64,000 bases of DNA, from the NCBI GenBank assembly GCA_947381965.1, contig CANCXX010000022.1:1-64000 (forward strand), read 5' to 3'. Below are positions 32,708 through 42,610 of the stretch, piece by piece (the first letter of the stretch is position 1; every line of letters begins with the position of its first letter). The DNA is from an uncultured bacterium (GTDB lineage Bacteria > Bacillota > Clostridia > Lachnospirales > Lachnospiraceae). The notes under the pieces were generated by a model, which made no database searches, was not told the DNA's origin, and saw only the letters and a program-made list of their open reading frames with translations. A program made the translations under genes and the position numbers.

Positions 32708-33757
32708 ATGAAGGTTGTTGTGCTGGCGGGTGGCATCAGTACGGAAAGGGATGTATCTTTAAGTTCCGGGAAAATGATTTACCAGGCATTGCGGGAGCGG
32801 GGATATCAGGCAGTTCTTCTGGATGTTTATCTTGGATTTGAGTGGGAGGCAAAAGAAGAGAGGCAGAATATTGCCGGAATATTTGAAATGGAAAAAGACT
32901 GGGCCGGAGAGCTTGGGACGATTACAGAGAAAAACCCAGACATCCGGCAGATTAAAGCCATGAGAGCAGATGGAGATAAAAATTTTTTTGGCCCCAATGT
33001 TATATCCATTTGCCAGGCGGCGGATGTGGTATTTATGGCGTTGCACGGTGAAAATGGCGAAAACGGGAAGATACAGGCATGTTTTGACCTGATGGGTATT
33101 ACATATACAGGCACGGACTATGTAAGTTCGGCCATTGCAATGAACAAGGGAATTTCCAAGGAACTTTTTGCCTGCCATGGGATTCCGACGCCCTTTGGTA
33201 TACGGGTGAAAAAGGGGCAGAAACAGGAAGAGAGAATTCCCTTTCCCTGTGTTGTAAAAGCCTGCTGCGGCGGTTCCAGTGTGGGGGTTGGCATAGCCCT
33301 GTCGGAGGAGTCCTATGAAAAGGCGCTGGAAGAAGCGTTTTTATACGACGATGAAGCGATAGTGGAGCAGTATATTGAGGGCAGAGAGTTTTCTGTGGGA
33401 GTGATGGAAGGAAAAGCGCTTCCGGTAATAGAAATTGCGCCCATTAAAGGATTTTATGATTATAAAAATAAGTATCAGCCCGGAACAACAGTGGAAACCT
33501 GTCCGGCAGAAATATCCCCTGAAAAAACAAGGGAGATTCAGGGATATGCGGAAAAGGTGTTTTGGGCCCTTCGGATGAATAACTATGCCCGGATGGATTT
33601 TATGATGAACGGCAGGGGAGAGGTTTTTTGTCTGGAAGCCAATACTCTGCCTGGCATGACGCCTACCTCCCTTTTGCCCCAGGAGGCGGCGGCAGTAGGG
33701 TTAAGCTTTGGGGAGTTATGTGAGAAAATTCTTTCCTGTGCACTGAAAGGGGCGTAA
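32708..33757 (+). CDS. ddl: D-alanine--D-alanine ligase
   Basis: A 349-residue ATP-grasp ligase joining two D-Ala for the peptidoglycan stem peptide. Landmarks: VVLAGGISTERDVSLSSG at the start, ALHGENGENGKIQ, the ATP-grasp VVKACCGGSSVGV loop, EQYIEGREFSVGV, the catalytic YDYKNKYQPG and the Mg-binding EANTLPGMTPTSLLP. There are about 30 extra residues in the N-terminal domain between FEWEA and FFGPNV. GGGAGG precedes ATG 32708. murF follows 35 bases on, so precursor dipeptide and its attachment are made together. Confidence 0.95.
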   Translation: MKVVVLAGGISTERDVSLSSGKMIYQALRERGYQAVLLDVYLGFEWEAKEERQNIAGIFEMEKDWAGELGTITEKNPDIRQIKAMRADGDKNFFGPNVISICQAADVVFMALHGENGENGKIQACFDLMGITYTGTDYVSSAIAMNKGISKELFACHGIPTPFGIRVKKGQKQEERIPFPCVVKACCGGSSVGVGIALSEESYEKALEEAFLYDDEAIVEQYIEGREFSVGVMEGKALPVIEIAPIKGFYDYKNKYQPGTTVETCPAEISPEKTREIQGYAEKVFWALRMNNYARMDFMMNGRGEVFCLEANTLPGMTPTSLLPQEAAAVGLSFGELCEKILSCALKGA

Positions 33758-33792
33758 AAGGGCGGATAAAAGACGGAACATGTGGAGGAAAC

Positions 33793-35199
33793 ATGATGAA
33801 AAATATGACTTTGCAGGATATTGCACAGGCGTGTAATGGAAGTTTATGCCTGCCAGAAGGAACATGGGACAGGAAGAGAGAGGCTTCCTGTGTTGTAATC
33901 GATTCCCGCAAGATAGAGCCTGGGGGAGTTTTTATAGCTACAAAAGGGGAAAAAGCAGATGGGCATCAATTTATACCGGATGTAGCGGCAAAGGGGGCAA
34001 TGGGAGCTGTCTGTGAAAAACTGCCCAAAGAGTATGATATTCCCTGTATTTTGGTGCAGGATTCTTTTAAAGCCCTTAAGGATATTGCGGAATATTACAG
34101 GAAACAGCTTGACATTTGGGTAGTGGGAATTACAGGGAGCGTTGGAAAAACCAGCACAAAAGAGTTTATTGCCTCTGTCCTTTCCGTAAAATATAAGGTT
34201 TTAAAGACCCAGGGAAACTTTAATAATGAAATTGGCCTGCCCCTTACGGTGCTGTCCATAAGACCGGAGCATCAGGCGGCGGTGCTTGAGATGGGTATCA
34301 GCGATTTTGGGGAGATGCACCGTCTAAGCAAGATTGCAAGGCCTGACATATGCGTCATGACGAATATAGGTCAGAGCCATCTGGAAAATTTGGGAAGCCG
34401 GCAGGGAATTTTGCGGGCCAAGTCAGAAATATTTGATTTTATGAACCCTGATGGTTATGTGTTTGTGAACGGAGATGATGACCTGCTTGCTCAGATAGAG
34501 CAAAAGGGAAACCACAAACCCATTCATTTTGGAATGAATATTTCCAACGATATTTATGCCTCTGATGTGATGAGCCAGGGGCTTTTGGGGACTCATGCGG
34601 TCATCCATGGACAGATGAAGGTTTTTCCGGTAGAAATTCCCCTTCCAGGGCCGCATATGGTTTTGAATGCTTTAGCGGCTGCGGGAGTAGGTATGAAGGC
34701 CGGATTATCGGGGGAAGAAATCCGTCAGGGGATTGCCGGTGTGGAAACTGTAAACGGAAGGAGCCATGTGATTTCCCTTCCGGATTATACGCTGATAGAC
34801 GACTGTTATAATGCTAATCCTGCATCCATGCGCGCTGCCATAGATCTGCTTGCCATGGCCCAGGGCCGGAAGGTGGCGGTTCTTGGGGACATGTTTGAAC
34901 TTGGAGAGAGGAAGGAAGCGCTGCATGGCGAAGTAGGGGAATATGCGGCAAAAAAAGTGGATGTTTTAATCTGCACAGGTCCCCTTTCCCGGCATATGTA
35001 TGAAAAAGCAAGGAAAAGCCAGGAGCTTTCCGGCAGTGAGAACAAAGGGGAAGTTTATTATTTTGCGGACAGGGATGAGATGATGGGGGAGCTGCCCGGA
35101 ATTTTGAAAAAGGGTGATACCATACTGGTAAAGGCTTCTCACGGAATGGAGTTTGAAAAGGTGGCGCAGGTGTTATATGGACATTTCAGGCTTTTTTAA
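33793..35199 (+). CDS. murF: UDP-MurNAc-tripeptide--D-Ala-D-Ala ligase
   Basis: A 468-residue Mur ligase that adds D-Ala-D-Ala to UDP-MurNAc-tripeptide in the cytoplasm. The N-terminal UDP domain (VVIDSRKIEPGGVFIATKG) is followed by the ATP loop GITGSVGKTST, the NNEIGLPLTVL and EMGISDFGEMHRL region, and the C-terminal NGRSHVI ... DDCYNANPASMRAAI and AVLGDMFELGE blocks that are typical for MurF. TGTGGAGG precedes ATG 33793. It forms a two-gene unit with ddl. Confidence 0.95.
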   Translation: MMKNMTLQDIAQACNGSLCLPEGTWDRKREASCVVIDSRKIEPGGVFIATKGEKADGHQFIPDVAAKGAMGAVCEKLPKEYDIPCILVQDSFKALKDIAEYYRKQLDIWVVGITGSVGKTSTKEFIASVLSVKYKVLKTQGNFNNEIGLPLTVLSIRPEHQAAVLEMGISDFGEMHRLSKIARPDICVMTNIGQSHLENLGSRQGILRAKSEIFDFMNPDGYVFVNGDDDLLAQIEQKGNHKPIHFGMNISNDIYASDVMSQGLLGTHAVIHGQMKVFPVEIPLPGPHMVLNALAAAGVGMKAGLSGEEIRQGIAGVETVNGRSHVISLPDYTLIDDCYNANPASMRAAIDLLAMAQGRKVAVLGDMFELGERKEALHGEVGEYAAKKVDVLICTGPLSRHMYEKARKSQELSGSENKGEVYYFADRDEMMGELPGILKKGDTILVKASHGMEFEKVAQVLYGHFRLF

Positions 35200-35277
35200 G
35201 TATAATGTGAAAAAAGATCTGACCCGCTGCAAAATAAGGGTAAGCGCGCTCAGAGAAAGGCATGGTTGGTGATAGAT

Positions 35278-36408
35278 ATGGAAGTAGTATTGGAGAATCT
35301 GACAAAAAAGTTTCCGGCCCGTGGCAGGAAGAGTCAGGGGGAAGTAACGGCCGTCAATAATTTTACATTTAAGGCGCCGGACGGTAAGCTGATTGGTCTG
35401 CTGGGACCTTCCGGGTGCGGTAAAAGTACCACCCTTCATTTGATAAGCGGTCTGTTAAAGCCTACCAGCGGAAGAGTGTTTTTTGGAAGTGATGATGTCA
35501 CCAGCCTTGCGCCGGAACATCGTGGAATTGGGCTGGTTTTTCAGAATTATGCGCTTTATCCCCATTTGACGGTGAGGCAGAATATTTTATTCCCGTTGCA
35601 GAACTTAAAGGGAAAGGACAAGCTTTCCAGGCCGCAGATGGAAAAGGCGGCACAGGAGGCGGCGCAGCTTGTGCAGATTGACGGGCTGATGGACCGCAAG
35701 CCGGGGGAGCTTTCCGGGGGACAGCAGCAGCGGGTGGCAATTGCCCGCGCCCTTGTAAAGATGCCAAAGGTGCTTTTGCTGGACGAGCCTTTATCCAATC
35801 TGGACGCACGTCTGCGGCTGCAGACAAGGGAGGAGATCAGAAGAATCCAGAGACAGACCGGAATTACCACGATTTTTGTAACCCATGACCAGGAAGAGGC
35901 CATGAGTATTTCCGATTTGATTGTTGTGATGAAGGATGGGATTGTGCAGCAGACTGGCAGGCCCCAGGAGGTATATGACAGCCCTGTGAATTTGTTTGTA
36001 GCCAGATTTCTTGGAACGCCTCCCATTAATGTTTTTAATGGAAGGGTGGAAAACAGTAAATTATATATTGATAATACAGAAGTAATGGGGGAAGTGATGG
36101 CAAAGGACCAGGAGGTTTATGTGGGAATCCGGCCGGAAGGTTTTCTGCTTGAAGAAGAAGGTCCCCTGGGCTGTCAGTTAAGAAGCGTGGAGACGATGGG
36201 ACGAGATGAGAGCGTGGTGGCAACCCACAAGGAAGCGCTAAGTCCCGCCATACGCGCAATTATCGGGGTAAAGGAGGAGCTTTCTTTAAAAGAAAAGCAG
36301 CTGCAGGAGGGGGCGGAGGTAAGATTTTCCCTAATACCCCGGAAGGTATTTCTTTTTAATAAAGAGACGGAAGAAAGAATTTACTTTCAGAAAGGAAGGA
36401 CATCATGA
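35278..36408 (+). CDS. Sugar-type ABC importer ATPase (UgpC/MsmK-like)
   Basis: A 376-residue ATPase: Walker A GPSGCGKST, Q loop FQNYALYPH, signature LSGGQQQRVAIARAL, Walker B VLLLDEPLSNLDA, H loop THDQEEA, then a C-terminal OB/TOBE regulatory domain (about 240-376). These are CUT1-class carbohydrate importer subunits. Frame-compatible GTG 35269 and TTG 35266 exist, but ATG 35278 gives the normal family N-terminus. It overlaps the first permease by 4 bp. Unusually for this class, the ATPase gene is the first of the importer operon. Confidence 0.92.
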   Translation: MEVVLENLTKKFPARGRKSQGEVTAVNNFTFKAPDGKLIGLLGPSGCGKSTTLHLISGLLKPTSGRVFFGSDDVTSLAPEHRGIGLVFQNYALYPHLTVRQNILFPLQNLKGKDKLSRPQMEKAAQEAAQLVQIDGLMDRKPGELSGGQQQRVAIARALVKMPKVLLLDEPLSNLDARLRLQTREEIRRIQRQTGITTIFVTHDQEEAMSISDLIVVMKDGIVQQTGRPQEVYDSPVNLFVARFLGTPPINVFNGRVENSKLYIDNTEVMGEVMAKDQEVYVGIRPEGFLLEEEGPLGCQLRSVETMGRDESVVATHKEALSPAIRAIIGVKEELSLKEKQLQEGAEVRFSLIPRKVFLFNKETEERIYFQKGRTS

Positions 36409-37310
36409 GGGAACAGGCAGGCAGTGGCAGGTTCAAAGGTTTGCTTTATCTTTTACCCGCGCTTCTTTTTCTGGGAGTATTTATGGTATACCCTTTGATT
36501 GACGTTTTTATCTATTCTTTTGAGGAAGGATATAATTCTGCTTCACAGACCTATTATGGCGTTGGTACATATAACTATTCTTATGTCCTGCATGATCCTT
36601 ATTTTCTGCAGGCAGTAAAAAATACGTTTATACTGGTGGTGATTACGGTTCCGCTTTCCACAGGCATTGCCCTGCTTATTTCTGTGGGGCTTAACGCAAT
36701 AAAGCCTCTTCGGAACCTGTTTCAGACGATCTATTTTCTCCCCTATGTGACAAATACACTGGCGGTAGGGCTTGTTTTTATGATTTTGTTTAAAAAGACG
36801 GCTTATTCGGACGGGCTTATTAATCTGCTGATTGGATGGTTTGGAGCAGGTCCGGTGGATTTTATTGATGGTCCGTATTGGGCGAAAATGACGGTACTGT
36901 GCTTTTATACGATCTGGGTGGTAATGCCTTTTAAAATATTAATACTGACCAGCGCCCTTGCATCGGTGAACCCGGATTATTATAAGGCGGCGAAAGTAGA
37001 CGGTACTTCCGGTTTTCGGATTTTTATGCGGATTACGCTTCCAATGATTTCTCCTATGCTTTTTTATCTGGTGATTACAGGCTTTATTGGCGCTTTTAAA
37101 GCATACAGTGATGTGGTGGCGTTATTTGGAACCAACTTAAACGCGGCGGAAATGAACACCATTGTCGGCTATGTTTATGATATGCTTTATGGTGACAGCG
37201 GCGGATATCCTTCTTACGCGTCAGCGGCAGCAATTATATTGTTTGCCATTGTGCTTACGATTACCTGTATTAATCTGTTAATTGGCAGCAGACGCCGTCT
37301 GACTTCGTAA
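36405..37310 (+). CDS. ABC importer permease, MalF/UgpA type
   Basis: A 301-residue inner-membrane permease with six predicted helices and the BPD_transp_1 EAA-type loop YYKAAKVDGTSGFRIFMRITLPMISP, which docks to the ATPase. It overlaps the ATPase gene by 4 bp (ATGA) and is followed 58 bases later by its partner permease. The substrate is probably a sugar or sugar-like compound, judged by class only. Confidence 0.92.
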   Translation: MREQAGSGRFKGLLYLLPALLFLGVFMVYPLIDVFIYSFEEGYNSASQTYYGVGTYNYSYVLHDPYFLQAVKNTFILVVITVPLSTGIALLISVGLNAIKPLRNLFQTIYFLPYVTNTLAVGLVFMILFKKTAYSDGLINLLIGWFGAGPVDFIDGPYWAKMTVLCFYTIWVVMPFKILILTSALASVNPDYYKAAKVDGTSGFRIFMRITLPMISPMLFYLVITGFIGAFKAYSDVVALFGTNLNAAEMNTIVGYVYDMLYGDSGGYPSYASAAAIILFAIVLTITCINLLIGSRRRLTS

Positions 37311-37368
37311 ATAATGTGAGAGAATTTTACGGTCTGGCCTGTAAAAGGGTCTGGCCTGGAGGAACATC

Positions 37369-38244
37369 ATGGAAAATAGAACTGATTATAATAAAATGGA
37401 GCAGACGGCTCAGGTTAAAAGAAAAGCGGTAAAGACAGTTACCTATTTATTTCTGACGCTGTGGGGACTCGTAGTGCTGTTCCCCTTTTACTGGATGATG
37501 CTGACATCTGTAAAAAGTTATGGCGCATACAGTTCAGAGTATATTCCCAAGTTTTTTACGTTATCTCCTACTTTGCAGAATTATGGGGATGCCTTTACTG
37601 CGGTGCCTCTTGGCAGGTACCTTGCCAACACGGTAATATTTACGCTAACCACCACTGCGCTTATGCTGTTTGTAATAACCCTGGCGGCATTTGCCTTTGC
37701 AAGGCTTGATTTTCCCGGAAAAAATATTTTGTTTGTGGGATTTCTTTCTCTGATGATGATACCAAATGAACTGGTGGTGATTACCAACTTTGTGACAATC
37801 ACTAATCTGGATATGCGCAACACGTTTCAGGGGCTGATCTTACCCTCTGTGACGTCCGTTTTTTACATTTATCTGCTAAAGGAAAATTTTGAACTGATAC
37901 CGGACAGTCTGTATTACGCTGCCAAAGTGGACGGCACCTCTGATCTGAAATACCTCTTAAGAGTAATGATTCCCATATCAAAGCCCACGCTGATAACAAT
38001 AACTATATTGAAGGTGATTGAATGCTGGAATTCTTACGTATGGCCAAGGCTGATAACAGATAATGAAAACTATTTTCTTGTGTCCAATGGCATTCAGGAG
38101 ATACGGGAAAATGGATTTGGCCGGGAAAATATTCCGGCTATGATGGCGGCAGTGGTGGTAATATCGATTCCTCTTATTGTTTTGTTTTTAATATTCAGGA
38201 AACAGATTATGGATGGCGTTTCAAGAGGAGGGACAAAGGGATGA
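37369..38244 (+). CDS. ABC importer permease, MalG/UgpE type
   Basis: A 291-residue permease with six hydrophobic segments and the EAA-type loop YYAAKVDGTSDLKYLLRVMIPISKP. It is the second half of the transmembrane pair, with a GGAGG site before ATG 37369. It overlaps the binding-protein gene by 4 bp, so all four importer genes are tightly coupled. Confidence 0.92.
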   Translation: MENRTDYNKMEQTAQVKRKAVKTVTYLFLTLWGLVVLFPFYWMMLTSVKSYGAYSSEYIPKFFTLSPTLQNYGDAFTAVPLGRYLANTVIFTLTTTALMLFVITLAAFAFARLDFPGKNILFVGFLSLMMIPNELVVITNFVTITNLDMRNTFQGLILPSVTSVFYIYLLKENFELIPDSLYYAAKVDGTSDLKYLLRVMIPISKPTLITITILKVIECWNSYVWPRLITDNENYFLVSNGIQEIRENGFGRENIPAMMAAVVVISIPLIVLFLIFRKQIMDGVSRGGTKG

Positions 38245-39866
38245 TGGGACAAAAGGGAGTCGGAAGCAGGATTCTTTTTGGGGGAGCCATTATGGGCGCG
38301 CTGCTGTCAGTTACCGGGTGCCATGGGCAGCAGCAGAAAGCGGCCGCCTTTGAGATCCCGAAGGAATTTGATGAATCCAGGGCATATGAAATAACTTTCT
38401 GGGCCAAAAATGACACAAACAAGACCCAGACTGCCATATATGAACAGGCAATCAGGGATTTTGAAAATCTTTATCCCAATATTACGGTTAATTTACGGCT
38501 TTATACGGACTATGGGAAAATATATAATGACGTGATTACCAATATCGCCACAGACACAACGCCCAATGTGTGTATTACTTATCCGGACCATATTGCCACT
38601 TACCTGTCCGGAACCAATCTTGTGGTCCCTTTGGAAGATTTGTTTGAAGATGAAGCCTATGGTCTTGGCGGAAGCAGGGTGCGCTTTGACGCTCCGAAGA
38701 AAGAGGAAATTATCCCTAAGTTTCTGGAGGAATGCGCATTTGGCGGTCATTATTATGCCATTCCATATATGCGATCCACAGAGGCATGTTACATCAATAA
38801 AACCTATGTGGAGGCTTTGGGATACAAGCTGCCGGAGACGCTTACCTGGGATTTTGTGTGGGAGGTATCAGAGGCGGCCATGGCTATGGACGGGGAAGAA
38901 AACTTTCAGGTAAACGGACAAAAGGTTCTGATACCATTTATCTATAAATCCACTGACAATATGATGATACAAATGCTAAAGCAAAAGGAGGCCGGGTATT
39001 CCACAGATGCCGGAGAAATTCTGCTTTTTAATGATACAACGAAAGAGCTGCTTAATACCATAGGAAACCATGGGGGGACCAGAGCCTTTTCTACTTTTAA
39101 AATTTCCGGTTATCCGGCTAATTTTTTGAATGCCGGACAGTGTATTTTTGCAGTGGATTCCACAGCGGGCGCCACATGGATGGGAACGGATGCGCCTCTT
39201 ACAGATATTAGCGAAGATAAACTGGTGGAGTTTGAAACAGAAGTAATGACCATTCCCCAGTTTGACCCGGAAAATCCCCGGATGATTTCCCAGGGGCCTT
39301 CTGTGTGTATTTTTAATAAACCTGATTCCCAGGAAGTTTTAGCGTCCTGGCTGTTCGCTCAGTATCTGCTGACAAATGAGGTGCAGACAGCCTATTCGGA
39401 GACGGAAGGGTATGTGCCGGTGACATCAAAGGCGCAGCAGTCACCTGAATATCAGGATTATCTGTCAAGAGGCGGTGAAGATAATTCCATGTATTATGAA
39501 GTGAAGCTGAAAGCGGCCCATCTGCTTCTTGATAATATTGATAACACATTTGTCACACCTGTATTTAACGGTTCCGCTTCCCTGCGGGACGCGGCCGGAC
39601 AGCTTATTGAAAGTACGGTGAAATCAGTCAGAAGAGGGCAGGATATCGGCGGCGGATATATGGACCAGCTTTATGATGACACCAGCTCCTTATACCGGCT
39701 GGACCAGTCAGGAGGTCCGGGAGCGCTGGCCGCATCCGGTAAAAAGGATTTGGGAAAACTTGCCCCCATTGCAGTAATATTGCTGGCATCTTTAGCCGGG
39801 GCATGGGCGTTTATTATTTTATATGTTGGATTTTGCGCCTTAAAAAGGAAAAGAATTAAGCAATAA
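38241..39866 (+). CDS. ABC importer binding protein with lipobox and C-terminal membrane helix
   Basis: A 541-residue extracellular binding protein of the sugar cluster-1 type (ITFWAKNDTNKTQTAIYEQAIRDFENLYPNITV start, family fold through about 460). It has a lipobox LLSVTGC at residues about 21-27 for a lipid anchor and, unusually, a second hydrophobic helix at the C-terminus (APIAVILLASLAGAWAFIILYVGF) followed by KRKRIKQ. Two anchors would keep it fixed to the membrane, and the linker before the last helix is Gly/Ser-rich. Most relatives have only the lipid. The ligand is unknown. Confidence 0.88.
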   Translation: MMGQKGVGSRILFGGAIMGALLSVTGCHGQQQKAAAFEIPKEFDESRAYEITFWAKNDTNKTQTAIYEQAIRDFENLYPNITVNLRLYTDYGKIYNDVITNIATDTTPNVCITYPDHIATYLSGTNLVVPLEDLFEDEAYGLGGSRVRFDAPKKEEIIPKFLEECAFGGHYYAIPYMRSTEACYINKTYVEALGYKLPETLTWDFVWEVSEAAMAMDGEENFQVNGQKVLIPFIYKSTDNMMIQMLKQKEAGYSTDAGEILLFNDTTKELLNTIGNHGGTRAFSTFKISGYPANFLNAGQCIFAVDSTAGATWMGTDAPLTDISEDKLVEFETEVMTIPQFDPENPRMISQGPSVCIFNKPDSQEVLASWLFAQYLLTNEVQTAYSETEGYVPVTSKAQQSPEYQDYLSRGGEDNSMYYEVKLKAAHLLLDNIDNTFVTPVFNGSASLRDAAGQLIESTVKSVRRGQDIGGGYMDQLYDDTSSLYRLDQSGGPGALAASGKKDLGKLAPIAVILLASLAGAWAFIILYVGFCALKRKRIKQ

Positions 39867-39871
39867 TACTA

Positions 39872-39899
39872 TTGATTTATCAGTAAATTAGGGTATAAT
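39872..39899 (+). promoter_or_regulatory. Promoter of the lipoprotein gene
   Basis: TTGATT (39872-39877), 16 bases, TATAAT (39894-39899). It lies directly after the importer operon stop codon, so the lipoprotein is transcribed on its own. Confidence 0.65.
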
Positions 39900-39944
39900 T
39901 ATTTCGATGTTATAGTAAATATGATATCAGGATGGAGGATGAAA

Positions 39945-40832
39945 ATGAAAAAGATTATTGCATTACTTATGGCTGTGACTCTTGTAGCAGCCTGCGTGGG
40001 CTGTGGTTCCGATAACAAGGACAGCAGTGCAGGAACAGAAGCGGCTCCTGCAGAAACAGAAACAGGAACGGAAGCTGATGCCGGACAGACAGAGGATGAG
40101 TCTGAAAATCAGGAAGATACACAAAAAGAGCAGGAAGCTCCGGCAGAAGATGAGCCAGCGGCTGATACGGAGGATGTAAAATCCGAAGGGGTTATGACAT
40201 ATGAAGAATATGCTGCTGCAGAGATTGAAACAGAAGTAGTTATTGAGGCATATGTGCAGGCAAAACAGTCCTGGTGGGAGGACAAGGCTACTGTATATGC
40301 CCAGGATAAGGATGGCGCTTATTTCCTGTACAATATGGCCTGCTCAGAGGAAGATTACGAAAAACTGACTCCCGGAACCAAAATAAAGGTTACAGGCTTT
40401 AAGGCAGAGTGGTCCGGTGAAGTTGAAATTATTGACGCAACATTTGAAATTGAAGAGGGAAATTATATTGCGGAAGCCGAAGATGTTACTGCGCTTCTTG
40501 GAAAAGACGAGCTGATTGACCATCAGAATAAATTTGTATCCTTTAAGGGAATGACTGTGGAAGCGGCAGGACAGGATGCAGAGGGCAATGATGTGGCATT
40601 TCTTTACAGCTATGATGGTTCCGGTCAGGAAGGCGACGACCTGTACTTTAATGTTTCCCTTGATGGAAATACCTACACCTTTACGATTGAGTCCTATTTG
40701 TGCGATAAGTCAACAGATGTATATGCTGCAGTAAAGGCGCTTAATATTGGGGATGTGATTGATATGGAAGGATTCCTGTACTGGTATGAAGGCGTAAATC
40801 CCCATATTACCTCTGTTAAGCCCGCAAACTAA
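39945..40832 (+). CDS. Lipoprotein with tandem OB-like domains
   Basis: A 295-residue surface lipoprotein: a signal MKKIIALLMAVTLVAAC with lipobox Cys, then an acidic Thr/Glu/Ala-rich spacer (about 25-85), then two beta-rich segments (EVVIEAYVQAKQSWWEDKATVYAQ and KFVSFKGMTVEAAG) that look like OB-fold repeats of a type common in gut Clostridia. ATG 39945, seven bases after GGAGG, is chosen over ATG 39921 and 39939. Function unknown; ligand binding outside the cell is the simple guess. Confidence 0.75.
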   Translation: MKKIIALLMAVTLVAACVGCGSDNKDSSAGTEAAPAETETGTEADAGQTEDESENQEDTQKEQEAPAEDEPAADTEDVKSEGVMTYEEYAAAEIETEVVIEAYVQAKQSWWEDKATVYAQDKDGAYFLYNMACSEEDYEKLTPGTKIKVTGFKAEWSGEVEIIDATFEIEEGNYIAEAEDVTALLGKDELIDHQNKFVSFKGMTVEAAGQDAEGNDVAFLYSYDGSGQEGDDLYFNVSLDGNTYTFTIESYLCDKSTDVYAAVKALNIGDVIDMEGFLYWYEGVNPHITSVKPAN

Positions 40833-40889
40833 AGCGCAGGGGACAAAAAATGTTTTTTAAGGCTCTTAAATAAATTATGTAAAAACAGT

Positions 40890-40933
40890 AAACACCGTCC
40901 GTACATAGCTTCCCATGAACAGGCGGTGTTTTT
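40890..40933 (+). terminator. Terminator after the lipoprotein gene
   Basis: AAACACCG (40890-40897) and CGGTGTTT (40924-40931) with a T run; loop of 26 bases. Confidence 0.7.
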
Positions 40934-40998
40934 ATTCTCACAAACCAACGAACTTTGACCTTACCACTTTACCGTGTGCAATCTGTGAAGGTATAGGG

Positions 40999-41820
40999 TT
41001 AGGTGGTAGGATTTCTTAGCGGACACTCTGACATGCTGATTCTGCTTTTTAATACATGAAGTCCGCAGTCGGTCAGGAAATCCTGTAAAATAGGCAGGGA
41101 CTGCGGGGAGGTAGGACCAATGATAATTTCGCCGACCAAATCGGACAAGTGCATATTCAGCCGGCCGCACATCCGGTTAAGATCTAAGGGATAGTACTTT
41201 TTTATCCTGTCCACAGAAACATAATATTTAGGCTCCACAGCAAACTCGTTGGAAAGAAAAGGGGAAACCACCAGACGGAATTCTGTTTCGCTGGCAAAGG
41301 AAGGATGTTTGAAGGCAGCCGACTGTACCCAGGCATCATTCATCAGCTCCTGAAGCGCAGGCAGCTGTTCGGAAAAATCCTCTGACTCTTGTATCATTTT
41401 GTGAAAGGCCTCTACCAGACGGTGTTCACGCATATCCTTTTGATAATATACCTTCTGGAGAGAGATGGCGCCGCCTACCATTTTCTGCATCAGATGTTCG
41501 TGGAAGGCAATACACACGCCCTGGCCAAAATGTCCATATCTTTCCCACTGGGCAGCATCATCCCTATATTTGGAAAAACATGCGGCGTAAGCGGAATAAC
41601 GGAAAGCCTCTTCCTGCTCTTTCTGGAAAAAGGCTCTGGTTTTGCGGATTTTATCTTCATCCCCGTCTGCGCTTAATTTTTCGACTACGGCTTTGCAGAT
41701 ACCGTTCATAAACAGTCTCATTTCAGAGGAGTCGTTCATGTTCAGGATATTATTGAGCCTAAGCTCGGCACACCGTATAATGCCGTCAAAGGCTTTAAAG
41801 TCAGTATAATGATAAAGCAT
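40999..41820 (-). CDS. DUF2971 protein
   Basis: A 273-residue cytoplasmic protein of the DUF2971 family: MLYHYTDFKAFDGIIRCAELRLNN at the start, NMNDSSEM, then ACFSKYRDDAAQWERYGHFGQGVCIAF. The family is widespread and of unknown biochemistry; its H-Y-T start, N-D-x-x-E motif and W-x-x-Y-G resemble ADP-ribosyltransferase-like folds, but this is an impression only. Members are sometimes found with defence genes; here it stands alone before plsC. Confidence 0.8.
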   Translation of the reverse strand: MLYHYTDFKAFDGIIRCAELRLNNILNMNDSSEMRLFMNGICKAVVEKLSADGDEDKIRKTRAFFQKEQEEAFRYSAYAACFSKYRDDAAQWERYGHFGQGVCIAFHEHLMQKMVGGAISLQKVYYQKDMREHRLVEAFHKMIQESEDFSEQLPALQELMNDAWVQSAAFKHPSFASETEFRLVVSPFLSNEFAVEPKYYVSVDRIKKYYPLDLNRMCGRLNMHLSDLVGEIIIGPTSPQSLPILQDFLTDCGLHVLKSRISMSECPLRNPTT

Positions 41821-41854
41821 AAAAGACCTCCGGAAGGGGCGGATGATAAGTTAT

Positions 41855-42610
41855 TTAATTATTGGATATTTGTAAGGATGCTTCTTCTTTGATTTTAAAG
41901 TAGGTTTCCTCTATAATGCCTTTGGTATAAGCGCCGATTTTTTTCTGGTTTTCCTTAGAAAGCTCTTTCATATAGATGGGTTTCCCGTATTCTAAAATTA
42001 CATTTGTCTTTTTAATTTTCGGCAGATGATCTTCGAAAATATCGGCGGAGTTATAAATCGTCATTGGAATAATGGGACACCCTGTTTTGGCGGCAATTTT
42101 GAAGCTTCCGTCATGAAATTCCATAAAGGTATGGTTCACCTTATTCCGCGTTCCTTCCGGGAAAATGCAGATAGAAACCCCTGATTTTACTTCATCAATG
42201 GCAGCTAATATAATTTTAAGTCCCTGTTTGATATCGTTTCTGTCCAGAAACAGGCAGTGGAGGTTCCGCATCCAGTTGACCAAAAGAGGCCACTTAAGCA
42301 TTTCTCTTTTGGCAATGTAGCCGGTGGGACGGGGAACACGGACGTAGGTAATCAAAATGTCAAAGTAGCTTCTGTGGTTTCCTATGTACAGGACAGGTAC
42401 GTCTCTGGGAACATTTTCTTCCCCTCTTACAATCACATTGGTGCCTGCAAGAAAAAGACAAACCCGGAAAGCCCAGTTTACAATGGCAAGAGAGCTTTTG
42501 TTTTTCAGGTCCATATTGTATTTCCCGATAATCCACTCGGCAATCAGCAAAGGGATGCTGAATACCAGAAATAAAACAACAAATAAAGCGACTAACGCAA
42601 TCCGAATCAT
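41855..42610 (-). CDS. plsC: 1-acyl-sn-glycerol-3-phosphate acyltransferase
   Basis: A 251-residue membrane-attached acyltransferase making phosphatidic acid from lysophosphatidic acid. Motif I NHRSYFD (78-84) has the catalytic His and Asp, motif III is IFPEGTRNK near 150, and PIIPMTIYN is motif IV. An N-terminal hydrophobic helix (about 3-27) anchors it. The length is typical. It is transcribed away from the glycosyltransferase gene with 222 bases between them. Confidence 0.92.
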   Translation of the reverse strand: MIRIALVALFVVLFLVFSIPLLIAEWIIGKYNMDLKNKSSLAIVNWAFRVCLFLAGTNVIVRGEENVPRDVPVLYIGNHRSYFDILITYVRVPRPTGYIAKREMLKWPLLVNWMRNLHCLFLDRNDIKQGLKIILAAIDEVKSGVSICIFPEGTRNKVNHTFMEFHDGSFKIAAKTGCPIIPMTIYNSADIFEDHLPKIKKTNVILEYGKPIYMKELSKENQKKIGAYTKGIIEETYFKIKEEASLQISNN

